Source of the DNA: a virus
Strand: one strand, 5' to 3'
IMG/VR virus record: IMGVR_UViG_3300046517_000324
Location: 1-55,137 of that record
Length of the DNA stretch: 55,137 bases
The notes beneath the pieces were generated by a model that saw nothing but the letters and a program-made list of their open reading frames with translations, ran no database searches and had not been told where the DNA came from. The translations under genes were made by a program, and so were the position numbers. Shown piece by piece: positions 41,559 to 50,835 of this stretch; the first letter of the stretch is position 1, and each line of letters begins with the position of its first letter.

Positions 41559-41582
41559 CCCGTTGTCGACGGCCAAGAGGGC

Positions 41583-42605
41583 CTAGGCCGCCGGGTTGGA
41601 GTCGAATAACGTCCAATTAAACAATGGATTCGTCATCGTGAGTTCTCCCATCCACCCGATGTACTGAGCGATGGCATCCTTATCGATGGGCATCTGGCCG
41701 TCGCCGCTGAACACCTTGTCGAAGTTTCGGTTGGGGTGGTAGCGCAGCCGCAGGCTGTCGGTATTGAGGCCGTAGGTCGTGTTGGCCGGAATGTTGGAGC
41801 CGATGCCACCGTCGAGCACGATCTCGGCGCGCTTGCCGCCGCCGATGTATTCCAGCGCCGTGAATCCGAGGCGGCCCAGCGCGGTGTCGTTGGTCTGGCG
41901 CTGGATGGCTACTGTCGCCGCGTCGTAGGCGGCATAGTGCTCCGGCGACATGATCAGCAGGTCGGCATATTGCTTGCCGCGCGACTGCTTGGTCATCACC
42001 TGGTTGAGCAGCGGGCGGATGGTGGTGGCGTTGACCTGAGTGCCGATGGTCGGGAAGATCGAGTTGGCATCGTAGCTGGTGGTGCGCCAGATGGTGGCCG
42101 AGCCGCGGTCGATGCCGCCGTAGATGCCGGTATTTACGACCGTCGGAACCGCGGTCTTGAGCCCGGTAATCTGCTTGCCGCCGTTGGCGGTGCCGTCGCT
42201 GTAGAGGCCGACGTCCATGGCGTCCTCGAGCGCGTTTTCGCCCGCCGCCATGTACGAGTCCATCACGTCCATGAGCTGCGCTTCGCCCTCGTTGTTGAGG
42301 ATCTCCTGCATGCTCAGAATGATGGGAACCACGACCATCTTCGGATCGAAGTAGGCGTCGTTGAACAGATCGAGCGCCGGGTTCAGCAACTGATCGTAGC
42401 CGGAATACCACTGCGCGGTCTGCTTGGCGATCTGCAGCGTCTGTCTGATCTTGGGGCCAGAATAGGTCTGCCAGAGGCCCTTGCGCTTGAGCGTCGACAA
42501 GAGCGCGTTGTTGGCGGAAACGAGGTCTTGGTAGCTCGATGAGCGGTCTTCGATCGCCATCGACAGAATTTGCTGGTAGGCAACCAGCGGTGCGATATTG
42601 GGCAT
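41583..42605 (-). CDS. Major capsid protein
   Basis: 340 aa, N-terminal helix (LVAYQQILSMAIEDRSSSYQ) then an HK97-type-compatible alpha/beta body. PKMVVVPIILSMQEILNNEG, DSYMAAGENALEDAMDVGLYSDG and GIDRGSATIWRTTSYDA are features of capsid proteins in these phages. Placed directly after the scaffold gene, the expected order. Followed by a 175-bp gap with a hairpin. Confidence 0.84.
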   Translation of the reverse strand: MPNIAPLVAYQQILSMAIEDRSSSYQDLVSANNALLSTLKRKGLWQTYSGPKIRQTLQIAKQTAQWYSGYDQLLNPALDLFNDAYFDPKMVVVPIILSMQEILNNEGEAQLMDVMDSYMAAGENALEDAMDVGLYSDGTANGGKQITGLKTAVPTVVNTGIYGGIDRGSATIWRTTSYDANSIFPTIGTQVNATTIRPLLNQVMTKQSRGKQYADLLIMSPEHYAAYDAATVAIQRQTNDTALGRLGFTALEYIGGGKRAEIVLDGGIGSNIPANTTYGLNTDSLRLRYHPNRNFDKVFSGDGQMPIDKDAIAQYIGWMGELTMTNPLFNWTLFDSNPAA

Positions 42606-42621
42606 GATGGCTCCATCGGGT

Positions 42622-43860
42622 TCAGACGGCGCCGTTCACCCGCTTGATTGCGTTGGCGATGGCGTCGCGGCGTCCAATTGGTGTGTCGTTTCGCGGGCGC
42701 TGTCCGTCTGAGGGACCGGAAGATGGTGCGCCGTGGATCGACTTGGATCGGGTCTGAGCCGATGGGGTGCGGGTCTGAGCCGCCTGGGTTGGCCGCAGCA
42801 AGGTGGCCCGGTTGTATGCGGTCGGTAGGTCGTGCCCGAGGCTGATCTCGTAGGCGATCAGGTCGGAGAGTTCGTCCACGCGCGGATGGTCCTGCGCGAA
42901 ACGATTGACCACGTCGCTAGTGTAACCATATTGCCGCTCGTGGTGCAATTGCTGGATGGCCTGCGTCAGGGCGCTCACGTTCTCATGCAGTTGCCCAATT
43001 TGATGCGACTGCGCGTTCTGCGCGTTGCCGCTCTGGATCGACCGCAACTGCTCCGGCGTCTGGCTGGCGATATGATACGCAATGTCCCGTAGGCCGATGC
43101 GCTGCCCCTGCGGCGTGCGCAAATTGAGGTTATTCACGATGACGTCGAGGCCGCCGATGACGTCGGAGCGCAGCTTGTTCTCGATCGTGACATAGTTCGT
43201 GAGCGCCTGCTTGAGCGTGGTGCCCTGCTGGCGCGCCAGGTCGTGGAACGGCCGGATGTCGTTCATGGCCTCGTGGTCGCCGCGGTAGGCCTGGAACGCA
43301 CCGTCGAACTCGCGGTGCATGCGGTAGACCTCGCCGCGCACGCTCTCCGGTGCCGCCGCCCACTCGGCCTTGGCGTGGTCCGCCATCCTGGCCGGCGGGT
43401 CGCGATAGGGTGCCGTCTCCGGCAGCGGAGGCGGGGCTGGCCGGGCCTGCGATGGCTGTTGCCCTCCCGCAACGCTCTGCGCCGCCTTGGGCGCGAAATG
43501 GCCATGCTCTGCGCGCGGGGTTGGCTCCTTAGGGGCGTCCGGGACGCTCCCGTCAGCCGGCGGCGGCCGGCGTAAATTGAACTCGGGCTGGGTCGGCTCG
43601 GGCGGGTTGTTGTGGCCCATCTTCGGCTTGGCCGGACTCCGGTCGGCCTTCTCGAATGCCTTTTGGATGGCCTCGCGCCGGCTTTCCGGTCGACCCTTGC
43701 CGCCCTCGAGCTCGCCAGTGGGTGCAGGCGGGGCCTGCGAGCCCACCGGTTGCGGGGACGCGGTCGGGCTGGTATTGACCGCCACCTCGCCAGGTGTCGC
43801 CTGTGGGGCTGCGGGTGCAGCTGCGGGTGGCGCCGATGGCGCGATATTGACGTCGGACAT
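42622..43860 (-). CDS. Scaffold-like protein
   Basis: 412 aa, Pro/Ala-rich N-terminal third, then a long helical, Gln-rich region (HDLARQQGTTLKQAL, LHENVSALTQAIQQLHHERQ) and a disordered C-terminus. A RRxAIxxA motif occurs near both ends (SRREAIQKAF and GRRDAIANAI), possibly capsid-binding helices. Position directly upstream of the capsid gene supports a scaffolding role. Confidence 0.76.
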   Translation of the reverse strand: MSDVNIAPSAPPAAAPAAPQATPGEVAVNTSPTASPQPVGSQAPPAPTGELEGGKGRPESRREAIQKAFEKADRSPAKPKMGHNNPPEPTQPEFNLRRPPPADGSVPDAPKEPTPRAEHGHFAPKAAQSVAGGQQPSQARPAPPPLPETAPYRDPPARMADHAKAEWAAAPESVRGEVYRMHREFDGAFQAYRGDHEAMNDIRPFHDLARQQGTTLKQALTNYVTIENKLRSDVIGGLDVIVNNLNLRTPQGQRIGLRDIAYHIASQTPEQLRSIQSGNAQNAQSHQIGQLHENVSALTQAIQQLHHERQYGYTSDVVNRFAQDHPRVDELSDLIAYEISLGHDLPTAYNRATLLRPTQAAQTRTPSAQTRSKSIHGAPSSGPSDGQRPRNDTPIGRRDAIANAIKRVNGAV

Positions 43861-43869
43861 GCACTGCTC

Positions 43870-44067
43870 CTATCGGGCCTTCAGGTGACCCTTGGCCACC
43901 TTGGCCTTCTGCATCGCCGTGCTGATCGAGCCGCGGCGCGCCTTGGCCTGGTCGGCCTTGAAGAATTCCTGCCCCACGCTCACCGGGATACCGACCTTCT
44001 TGGCGAATTTTGGCGAATGCGCAACAGCCCGCATGAGATCGGCCTGCCGCTTTGATGTCGAACCCAT
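43870..44067 (-). CDS. Small conserved phage protein with PVSVGQEF motif
   Basis: 65 aa from ATG 44067 (TGATG overlap). KRQADLMRAVAHSPKFAKKV followed by GIPVSVGQEFFKAD then a basic tail. Same motif as the left-arm protein at 13875-14174. The function is unknown; it lies in the head gene cluster. Confidence 0.72.
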   Translation of the reverse strand: MGSTSKRQADLMRAVAHSPKFAKKVGIPVSVGQEFFKADQAKARRGSISTAMQKAKVAKGHLKAR

Positions 44068-44378
44068 CACACACGCTCCCCATTGCGAAACCGCGCCGCC
44101 GCGCGCTCGATCGCCTGCTTGCGCGCGCGCTTCACGGCCGCGTCGGCGGTGGCGCGCGTCTTCGGCGGCCGCTTATCGTTGCCGACCTCGACCAGCCCGA
44201 GCGCCCGGCCAACCGCTCGGAAAGCCGACTTTGACGTGTAGAATTCGCCATTGACCTGCTCGGTCGGTGGCATCTCGTCCGAAATGACCGCCGGGCACGG
44301 CAGGCTCGAGCGTGCCGATGCGACGGCCGGCTTCGCCACGCGCCATCTGCCAGGCTCGACCTCGACCAGCAGCGTCAT
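44067..44378 (-). CDS. Conserved head-cluster protein
   Basis: 103 aa from ATG 44378 (ATGA overlap). PTEQVNGEFYTSKSAFRAVG followed by LGLVEVGNDKRPP and a very basic C-terminus. Common among rhizobial phage head genes; role unknown. Confidence 0.66.
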   Translation of the reverse strand: MTLLVEVEPGRWRVAKPAVASARSSLPCPAVISDEMPPTEQVNGEFYTSKSAFRAVGRALGLVEVGNDKRPPKTRATADAAVKRARKQAIERAAARFRNGERV

Positions 44379-44563
44379 AGCGGCGGCACCACGTAGACCA
44401 CCGGGATGCCCAGGATCGGGTTGCCGACCACCACCGCGACCTTGGTGACGGCCACGCCGTAGCCATTGGCGGCCTCGGTGACCGGCATGCCGGCCTTGGT
44501 GGTCGCCGTCACGTCGCAGACCGGCAGGCCGCCTGCGGCCACCGTAACCACAGCTAACCCCAT
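44375..44563 (-). CDS. Small head-cluster protein
   Basis: 62 aa. AGMPVTEAANGYGVAVTKV followed by NPILGIPVVYVV resembles the small GMPVTEA ... GVAVTKV proteins of phage head modules. Beta-rich; may sit on the capsid surface. Confidence 0.68.
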   Translation of the reverse strand: MGLAVVTVAAGGLPVCDVTATTKAGMPVTEAANGYGVAVTKVAVVVGNPILGIPVVYVVPPL

Positions 44564-44565
44564 TT

Positions 44566-45015
44566 TTACCTCCGCTTGCGCTTGTGCGGGTGCTCGTCGT
44601 CCTCATCGAGCTCGACGTGCTCGGCATGGCGCGCCACCGGCGCCGTGAACGTGAACTCCATCGCCGTGCTCTCGACGCCACCGTTGCGCACCTTCACCGG
44701 CACCACCACCGGCTCGGCCCACAGCGAGGGCTTCACCCCGGTCGTGATGGTGCCGTCCGCCTCGAGCGTCGTCGGCTCGTCGTGGCCGGCGAAGTTGATC
44801 ACGGTCGCCGCGGTGATATTGTCGCCGCCGATCACCAGCGTGAAGTCGGGATCTCCGATCGCGGCATCGAGCGGCTCCATGGTGACGATCGACGGCACCG
44901 GCTCGGTGTAGCCGGTTTCGACCGGCAACGTGCTCGACCCCGGCGGCTCGTTGATCGAGTCGGTGGGAACGTCGGGATAGGTGTGCTGCGGCGGTACTTC
45001 GTCTGCATTGGTCAT
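44566..45015 (-). CDS. IPT/TIG Ig-like decoration protein 1
   Basis: 149 aa. VTMEPLDAAIGDPDFTLVIG, ATVINFAGHDEPT, then strand-rich VVVPVKVRNGGVESTAMEF: a single IPT/TIG-type immunoglobulin fold. Acidic-basic C-terminal tail. Probably decorates the capsid and binds glycans or surfaces; paired with a second such gene. Confidence 0.66.
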   Translation of the reverse strand: MTNADEVPPQHTYPDVPTDSINEPPGSSTLPVETGYTEPVPSIVTMEPLDAAIGDPDFTLVIGGDNITAATVINFAGHDEPTTLEADGTITTGVKPSLWAEPVVVPVKVRNGGVESTAMEFTFTAPVARHAEHVELDEDDEHPHKRKRR

Positions 45016-45025
45016 GGTGGCTGTC

Positions 45026-45667
45026 CTAGCTGAATACCCAGTTAGTGGCTGCAGTGGCGGTGCCGCCCGTGACCACCGTCACCGGCAGGTTTCCAGCGGT
45101 CGGCTTCTTTGGCACGTTGAACGCCTTGAGCGACGTCGCACTGACGTAGACCGTGGGATACGTCACGGCATTGACGGTGATCTGCGACATGGGCTCGAAG
45201 CCGGTGCCGGTCACGGTCAGGTCGAGCACGCCAGGTCCCGACACCGGCGTCGCTGGCGCCAGGGCCGTGATGGTCGGCAGCGTTCCAGGCGCCTGGCTGG
45301 AGGCATGCGAGCTATTCGGTGTCGTGGTGTAGTTGCCCATGACCGTGATCGAGGTCTGCCCCGGCTTGGTGTCGACCACCACGGTGCCGGTGGCTTCGGA
45401 CGGGATGGATGGCGCCGAGGCCGGTGCGATCGGGGTGGCAATGGCGGTGATCGAGCCGGCGGCGCCGGCCTGCACCGCGGTCTGGTCCGCCGGCGAGGGC
45501 GGCGTGCCGTAGGACACGCACGCCACGTTCGTGGGCGGCGTCGGGTTGGCGACCGTCACCGTCAACGGGGAGGCCGCGAACGGCTCGACCACCGGGGCAT
45601 CGGTTGCCGTCGCCTCGCGCTCAAGCAACTCGCCGTCGTCGTCGTTATGCTTTGGGCTTCGTGCCAT
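45026..45667 (-). CDS. IPT/TIG Ig-like decoration protein 2
   Basis: 213 aa. Pro/Ala-rich N-terminus, a Thr-rich middle, then ITALAPATPVSGPGVLDLTV and TGFEPMSQITVNAVTYP, a clear IPT/TIG fold (about 130-213). Neighbour of decoration protein 1. Likely surface-exposed on the head. Confidence 0.66.
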   Translation of the reverse strand: MARSPKHNDDDGELLEREATATDAPVVEPFAASPLTVTVANPTPPTNVACVSYGTPPSPADQTAVQAGAAGSITAIATPIAPASAPSIPSEATGTVVVDTKPGQTSITVMGNYTTTPNSSHASSQAPGTLPTITALAPATPVSGPGVLDLTVTGTGFEPMSQITVNAVTYPTVYVSATSLKAFNVPKKPTAGNLPVTVVTGGTATAATNWVFS

Positions 45668-45685
45668 CTCACCCTCCTCGGGTTG

Positions 45686-47359
45686 CTACTGAAAATACGG
45701 TTGCGGCTCGTCCTGGCCGTACTGAGACGCAGCCGCCGCTGCACCGGCGCCGAGTGTGCCGAGGCCGACCGCGTGCTCCTGACCCATCAACACCTTGTCG
45801 CGCAGCACACGCGGGTCGACGCCGAGCTTCTGCGCGCGCTCCCAGATGCTTCGCGCCAGCAACTCTAGTTTGGGAGCTCCGATCGCCGTGTCGACGCCGG
45901 TCTGCGGCGCGAAGGCGCCCCAGGTGAACCCCTGCGCCGGCACCGCCTGCATGCCCATCGGCGTCGCCACGCTCTCGCGGAACCAGGGGCCGACCTGTCC
46001 GTATTCCGGCCCCTTCATCGAGACGCCCGGCTTGGCGGTCGTGCGAACATCGGCGGCGCCGATCGCGCGCGTGAAATGTGCGTCCGGCACCGGCAGCGTG
46101 GTCTGGAAGCCGGTCTGCGGAACGCCCGAGGCCTGCATGTAGAGCGGCACCTTGGGCGACGTCATGTCGACGGTTCCTGACTCGAGGTAGCGGCCCATCG
46201 GACCCGACTGCGCGGTCGAGTGATAGGCGTGCCCGGCGACGTCGCGCAGCGCCTCGGGGAAGTCGGCGCCGCGGTTGGCCTCGGCGGTTCCGCCGTGTCG
46301 CTGGAAGGCGGGGAACTGCCCGCGCGTCGCCATCATGTTCGCTGCGGTGCCGCGGTTGATTTCGGTCATCACGTCACTGCCGGGTGACGCCATCGAGCCC
46401 AGCGTATTGAATTGCCGATACTGTGGCACGGCTGCCTCTGGGCCGACCAACTGCTCCATGCGTTGGTAGGCCGGGTCCATCACGTACCAGGACTTCATGC
46501 CCTGCGCGAGTTCAGGCGAGGCCTTCTGCGTCTCGTCCAGCACATCCATGATGCGCTGCGCGTTGCGCGGCGTCATGATGCCCTGCCCGACGTAGGAAGT
46601 CCTGGGGTTCGCGGCCTGCGCATATTGCGGCGCCATGTTGCCCGGCCGCGTGCCCTGCTGACCGATGTCGGCGAGGTCCTGGCGGGTAACGCCGAATAGC
46701 TGCTGCAATGCCGGATGCTCCGGCTCCAGTTGTGCCGCCGCCTCGGCGGCGATCTCGCGCGGGTCTTTGTAAATGCCGGGCGCAAACATGCGCTGCGGGT
46801 TGACGATGCCGGCCTGCAGCCGCTTATTGGGCGGCGCGTAGCCCTGTTCGATCGCCTTGTCCTTGATCATCTGATAGGCACTTGGGGCCGCGGCGCCCAC
46901 TTCGCCTGGCGCCTTGTAGGCCGCCGTGTCGGCGAGCGAACCCATCCTGCCGCCAAACGCGCCGAGCGCACCACGCTCTGCCATCGCAGGAGCTCCAGCT
47001 CCGAGCGTGGCTACCGCGGGCAGCGTCTGCGCCACCAGCCTGTCCTCGGGCGTCACGTCCGACGACTGCGTGTAAGCGCCAGGGTTGGCCATGCGCGTGG
47101 CCTCGTCCTGCGCGCCCCCAGCGTAGCCGGCAAAGTCTCGCACCAGCCGCTCCGGGAACGTCTGGTATCGCTCGCCGCCGCCGAGGCCCGTGAGCACGTC
47201 GGTCATGCTGCCGCGCGCGATCGGGTTGACGTAGGGCTGGTGCGTATCGCCCGGCGCCGGCTGATCGGGCGGCAGACCACCCGCGTAGGCCTGCAGCGCC
47301 GCATACGGGTCGTCGTCGTATGTCGACGGGTCCGCCAGGCTGCCCAAACGATCGGCCAT
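45686..47359 (-). CDS. Large structural protein of unknown function
   Basis: 557 aa from ATG 47359; longer in-frame starts invade the upstream gene. Contains YQMIKDKAIEQGYAPPNKRL, FAPGIYKDPREIAAEAAA, then a helical region and a C-terminal LELLARSIWERAQKLGVDP. No family recognised with certainty. It lies between portal-side and decoration genes, so a virion role is likely. Confidence 0.66.
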   Translation of the reverse strand: MADRLGSLADPSTYDDDPYAALQAYAGGLPPDQPAPGDTHQPYVNPIARGSMTDVLTGLGGGERYQTFPERLVRDFAGYAGGAQDEATRMANPGAYTQSSDVTPEDRLVAQTLPAVATLGAGAPAMAERGALGAFGGRMGSLADTAAYKAPGEVGAAAPSAYQMIKDKAIEQGYAPPNKRLQAGIVNPQRMFAPGIYKDPREIAAEAAAQLEPEHPALQQLFGVTRQDLADIGQQGTRPGNMAPQYAQAANPRTSYVGQGIMTPRNAQRIMDVLDETQKASPELAQGMKSWYVMDPAYQRMEQLVGPEAAVPQYRQFNTLGSMASPGSDVMTEINRGTAANMMATRGQFPAFQRHGGTAEANRGADFPEALRDVAGHAYHSTAQSGPMGRYLESGTVDMTSPKVPLYMQASGVPQTGFQTTLPVPDAHFTRAIGAADVRTTAKPGVSMKGPEYGQVGPWFRESVATPMGMQAVPAQGFTWGAFAPQTGVDTAIGAPKLELLARSIWERAQKLGVDPRVLRDKVLMGQEHAVGLGTLGAGAAAAASQYGQDEPQPYFQ

Positions 47360-47363
47360 CACG

Positions 47364-47849
47364 TCACCATCTGTTGGGAATGTGAACCGATGGAATGCCG
47401 AAATGCAGCACGCCGGCCGGGCCGATCGTCGGCGAGCCGCGTTCCATGAGAATAGGATAGCCGATCCATCGGAACGATCCGACGCCCGCGGCCATGACGT
47501 GGCTGCCAGCCCCGGCGCCATGCACAAGCCCCGCCGCGGTGCCGCTCCACACGATCGCGCCAGGCTGCGCCAGGATCGCGCGGCCCACAAGAAACCGCGC
47601 CGGAACACCGCTCCAGGTGAAGTACCCGGTATCCAGCGCCATCCGGCACAGATGGACGAGCCCAACCGGATATCCCGTCAGCCGAAACGTCGCCGTCGCC
47701 GTGACGATGGCGCGGGTAATATGAAACGTTGCCGGAACGCCGGTCCACGCGAACGCGCCCACGTCCGCAGTCATCGGGATGCCGGGAATGGCGTCCCAGT
47801 TGCCCTCGTCCCACTTCCCTAAGTCCCAGCCTTCCGGCGTATAAGTCAT
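47364..47849 (-). CDS. Repeat-containing beta-rich structural protein
   Basis: 161 aa. After EGWDLGKWDEGNWD, at least five repeats of about 18-20 residues follow the pattern GxFxWxGxPAxFxxxRAI or AxxxGxxAGL. Each begins with an acidic/aromatic turn, suggesting a beta-solenoid or stacked-sheet protein. ATGA coupling with the upstream gene. Virion surface role inferred. Confidence 0.66.
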   Translation of the reverse strand: MTYTPEGWDLGKWDEGNWDAIPGIPMTADVGAFAWTGVPATFHITRAIVTATATFRLTGYPVGLVHLCRMALDTGYFTWSGVPARFLVGRAILAQPGAIVWSGTAAGLVHGAGAGSHVMAAGVGSFRWIGYPILMERGSPTIGPAGVLHFGIPSVHIPNRW

Positions 47850-48268
47850 GCAAGCGTGAACACTCCATTAAGGCCGTCGAAGTCAACCGTGAACGTCTCA
47901 CCGTCGTTGAGCGTGACCAGCGAGCCGTAGTCGTAGTAGCCGATGAGGTTGTTGGACGAACTGAAGTTGTAGAGAATGACGTAGCGGAACGGCCCGATCT
48001 GGCCGCCCGAGGCCGCAAACACGCTGTCGACCAGGATCAGTTTGAACGTCCCCGCCACGGTCGCGGAACTCGTCACCGCCGGCGTGTTGCCGCCGGCCGG
48101 GTAGCCGAATGCCGATACCGGCGGCGGATACGCAGCCGAGGACCACACCGTGTCGGTCGCGGCCGGCGCCGTGTTGGTCAGCGCCACCCGATAACTCGCG
48201 GTCGTCAGGTTGTGCGCGCCCTTGGTGAGCTGATCGATAAAGGCGTTGAATTTTTGAAATGCCGCCAT
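47846..48268 (-). CDS. Conserved rhizobial-phage structural protein
   Basis: 140 aa. FNAFIDQLTKGAHNLTTASY followed by RVALTNTAPAATDTVW, then beta strands (FRYVILYNFSSSNNLIGYYD, DGETFTVDFDGLNG). Lies directly after the portal gene; head or connector role inferred. Confidence 0.72.
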   Translation of the reverse strand: MAAFQKFNAFIDQLTKGAHNLTTASYRVALTNTAPAATDTVWSSAAYPPPVSAFGYPAGGNTPAVTSSATVAGTFKLILVDSVFAASGGQIGPFRYVILYNFSSSNNLIGYYDYGSLVTLNDGETFTVDFDGLNGVFTLA

Positions 48269-48271
48269 CCA

Positions 48272-50635
48272 TCATCTCCCCGGCTGGACCGGCGGACCAT
48301 AAAACTTGGTCGCCGCGGCTTTCTCGGCAGCGACCGCCATCATGTCGTTTTGCTTCTCGGCTGCCTGCGCCGCAACCTGCGCTCCCGACATGGTCGCGTG
48401 CGCCTTGGTCTGCGTCAGTTGAATATCCGCGGCCGTCTCGGCCATCTTGGCCTGATGCGCCTGTTGCTCGTTCACCGCCTGCTGCTGCAGCCGCATCGCC
48501 TTCTCGGCGGCATCGCTCTGCTGCGCTTGCGCCTTTTGTGCCGCGGTCTGTTGGCCCGCCTGTATCTGCATGGTGGCGTGCTTGTCGTCGAGCTGCATCT
48601 GCGCGACCTTGAGCTGCGCGTCTTGCGCGTCCTTGCCCTTCTGGTACTCGATCTTCATTTGCTCGATCTGTAAGTCAGCCTTTGACTTAGCCGTGATCGG
48701 ATCGTCGGGCTTGTTGTTGGCATTCTGTCCGGCCGAGGCCTCGATCTGCTCGACCAGGCCGTCGACGGCACCGTCGAGCGTCCGGCCGGCGCGGAACGGC
48801 GCCACCGCGAACTTGAGCAACTCGCCGCAAAACTCGGCGGTCTGCGGCTGCTGCGCGATCATCATCGAGAGCTGCGGCAACAGTGTCGACAGCATGCCGA
48901 GGAACTCGGTGCGGCGCTGCTTATCGGCGTTCTCGTCGGCCATGATGGTCGAGTCGGTTTCGATATCGAGCACGAACGCGCGCGAGCGGTTGCTCTTGAG
49001 GAATGTCAGCACCTGCTCGATCGTCGGCTGCTGCTCGAGCTTCTGCACTTCCTGCTGCGCCTGCTGCTGCGCCTGCTGGAATTGCGCGATGGCCTGCTGC
49101 GCGGCTTGCGGGTTTTGCTGCGCCATTTGCTGCGCCTGCGGGTTCTGCATCAATTGCTGCGCCTGCGCCTGCTGCTGCTGCAATTGCTGCACGATGCCCT
49201 GTATCTGCTGCTGGATCATCGCCTTGGTCGGCAGTTGCGTCTGCGACATCTGGATAATTGTTACAGGGCTGAATTTTTCCGTGATGATCTCGCACACGAC
49301 CTCGACCAGATCGCGCGCCAGCCGCACCAGCTCGTACTGCTTGTCGCGAATGCGGGTCGAGCCGTATTGCGTCTTGAGCTGCTGGGCGCCGAGCGTCTCG
49401 TTGGGATCGGTGTCGCCGCGCATGATGTCGGCCATGCCGGTGATCTGGTAGATGTCGTCGATGATCTGCTTGCGCAGCGTCACCGCCCCGGTGATGGTAT
49501 TGACGATCTGGTCGATCGGCAGCCACTCGATCACCGTGCTGGTGCCGCCGAATACCGCCCAGTTGCTGATCGGAACCAGCATGCGGCCCGGCGAATGCAT
49601 CTTGACCGCGGCCTCGACCGCGTCCGCGAGCTCGCCGCCGCCGGCCGGATAGAACCCCTTCGCCTCGAGCGCGTCACTCAGAGCATGGATGCGCGAGGTC
49701 AGCATGTTTATTTCTTCGAGCTGGTCCTTGTACTGCAGCACGTCAGGGACCGGAACCAGCGAGCCGCGCTGGCACGTCCCGTAGGCCGGCTTGGGGCACG
49801 GGAAGAATCCGCGCAGGTCGAGGTGCGGGTCGTCCTCGTCGAGGATGACGTCGCAGCCCTTCGCCACCCAGCATACGCGCCGCTCGCCCTTGTGCCAGAT
49901 TTCCCAGAACTTGGCGCGCTCGCGGTTGTCGGCGCCGCCGACCGCCTTGGCCTCGCGATCGACGGCGTACTCGGCCATCTGGTAGGCATCGCCCGAGGTG
50001 GCGTGAAACCGCTCCCGCGCCTCCGCGCGCGTCAGGTAGCTCGCCGCCGCCACCCATGACACCTCGTACCAGCAGCGGCTGATCGAATGCAGGAAGTCCT
50101 TGCGGTGCTTGAAGTCGATGCAGACCTTCTCGTAGTCGTAGTAGCTGTCGCCCTGCTTCTCCTCGTAGCGGCACCACGGAACGCCGCGGCCGGTGATGGT
50201 GATATCGTCGCGCACCTGCTTCATCAGCTCGTCGATGTAGGTCAGATCGAACGCCACCGTGGCACATCGTTCGAGCAGCTCCGAGGCGGCCTGCGGCACC
50301 GGCCGGCGGTCCTTGAACTTGGGCACCACTACCGGCACCGGACACTTGGAGTAGATCGCCGGCTTGATCACCTCGCAGTTCGCCCAGAACATCTGGTATT
50401 GCTTGTCGCGCGCCTGGTTCGCCAACCGCTCTAGGCTGGCAAACTGCTTGTCGATCTTGTCGCAATGATCGTTCCAGCTCTGGAAAGCATCCTCGCTCTC
50501 CTCGAGCAGGTTCAGCCACGCCTTCGAGGACTTGGGCTCGACTGCGGGGTTGTACTCAGCGTCGTCGGTGCCGAGGTCGGCCGGGTTGGGCTTGCCGTTG
50601 CCATTCCTATTGCCGGCTGAATAGCTGTCGCTCAC
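48272..50635 (-). CDS. Portal protein
   Basis: 787 aa from GTG 50635 (GTGA overlap with the upstream gene). FQSWNDHCDKIDKQFASLER, MFWANCEVIKPAIYSKCPVP and SRCWYEVSWVAAASYLTRAE fit large podovirus portal proteins. The C-terminal third is strongly Gln/Ala-rich coiled coil (barrel extension). Forms the dodecameric DNA channel and docks the terminase. Confidence 0.85.
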   Translation of the reverse strand: MSDSYSAGNRNGNGKPNPADLGTDDAEYNPAVEPKSSKAWLNLLEESEDAFQSWNDHCDKIDKQFASLERLANQARDKQYQMFWANCEVIKPAIYSKCPVPVVVPKFKDRRPVPQAASELLERCATVAFDLTYIDELMKQVRDDITITGRGVPWCRYEEKQGDSYYDYEKVCIDFKHRKDFLHSISRCWYEVSWVAAASYLTRAEARERFHATSGDAYQMAEYAVDREAKAVGGADNRERAKFWEIWHKGERRVCWVAKGCDVILDEDDPHLDLRGFFPCPKPAYGTCQRGSLVPVPDVLQYKDQLEEINMLTSRIHALSDALEAKGFYPAGGGELADAVEAAVKMHSPGRMLVPISNWAVFGGTSTVIEWLPIDQIVNTITGAVTLRKQIIDDIYQITGMADIMRGDTDPNETLGAQQLKTQYGSTRIRDKQYELVRLARDLVEVVCEIITEKFSPVTIIQMSQTQLPTKAMIQQQIQGIVQQLQQQQAQAQQLMQNPQAQQMAQQNPQAAQQAIAQFQQAQQQAQQEVQKLEQQPTIEQVLTFLKSNRSRAFVLDIETDSTIMADENADKQRRTEFLGMLSTLLPQLSMMIAQQPQTAEFCGELLKFAVAPFRAGRTLDGAVDGLVEQIEASAGQNANNKPDDPITAKSKADLQIEQMKIEYQKGKDAQDAQLKVAQMQLDDKHATMQIQAGQQTAAQKAQAQQSDAAEKAMRLQQQAVNEQQAHQAKMAETAADIQLTQTKAHATMSGAQVAAQAAEKQNDMMAVAAEKAAATKFYGPPVQPGR

Positions 50636-50835
50636 AGCACGATCCCTCCGCGCCGCGCCTGCCTCTCCAATTTTCTCGTTTTGCGCAAATGGCGTTGAAG
50701 ATGCTTCCCAATGGCGCGACCAAGATCGGGCTCGACGCCGTCCCAGTAGTCGGCAATGCCGGCCTCGAACCAAGCGTAGAGCTGACCATTCTCATCCGCC
50801 ACGGGATATTCCTTGTCGTCTTCCTTGTCGCTCAC
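50632..50835 (-). CDS. Small protein between terminase and portal
   Basis: 67 aa from GTG 50835, overlapping the terminase stop (GTGA). Acidic N-terminus (SDKEDDKEYPVADENGQL) and very basic C-terminus (KHLQRHLRKTRKLERQARRG). No family recognised; coupled to both packaging genes. Confidence 0.66.
   Translation of the reverse strand: MSDKEDDKEYPVADENGQLYAWFEAGIADYWDGVEPDLGRAIGKHLQRHLRKTRKLERQARRGGIVL

Noticed and set aside
40677-41576. 299-aa alternative frame over the capsid-associated gene
   Set aside because: Arg/Gly-rich, conflicts with the well-supported 241-aa frame; only the first ~50 codons lie in otherwise gene-free DNA.
41736-42542. 268-aa plus-strand open frame opposite the capsid gene
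   Set aside because: Antisense shadow of a confidently assigned major capsid gene.
49082-50059. 325-aa plus-strand open frame opposite the portal gene
   Set aside because: Leu/Arg-rich shadow of the Gln-rich portal C-terminus with no domain or ribosome site.
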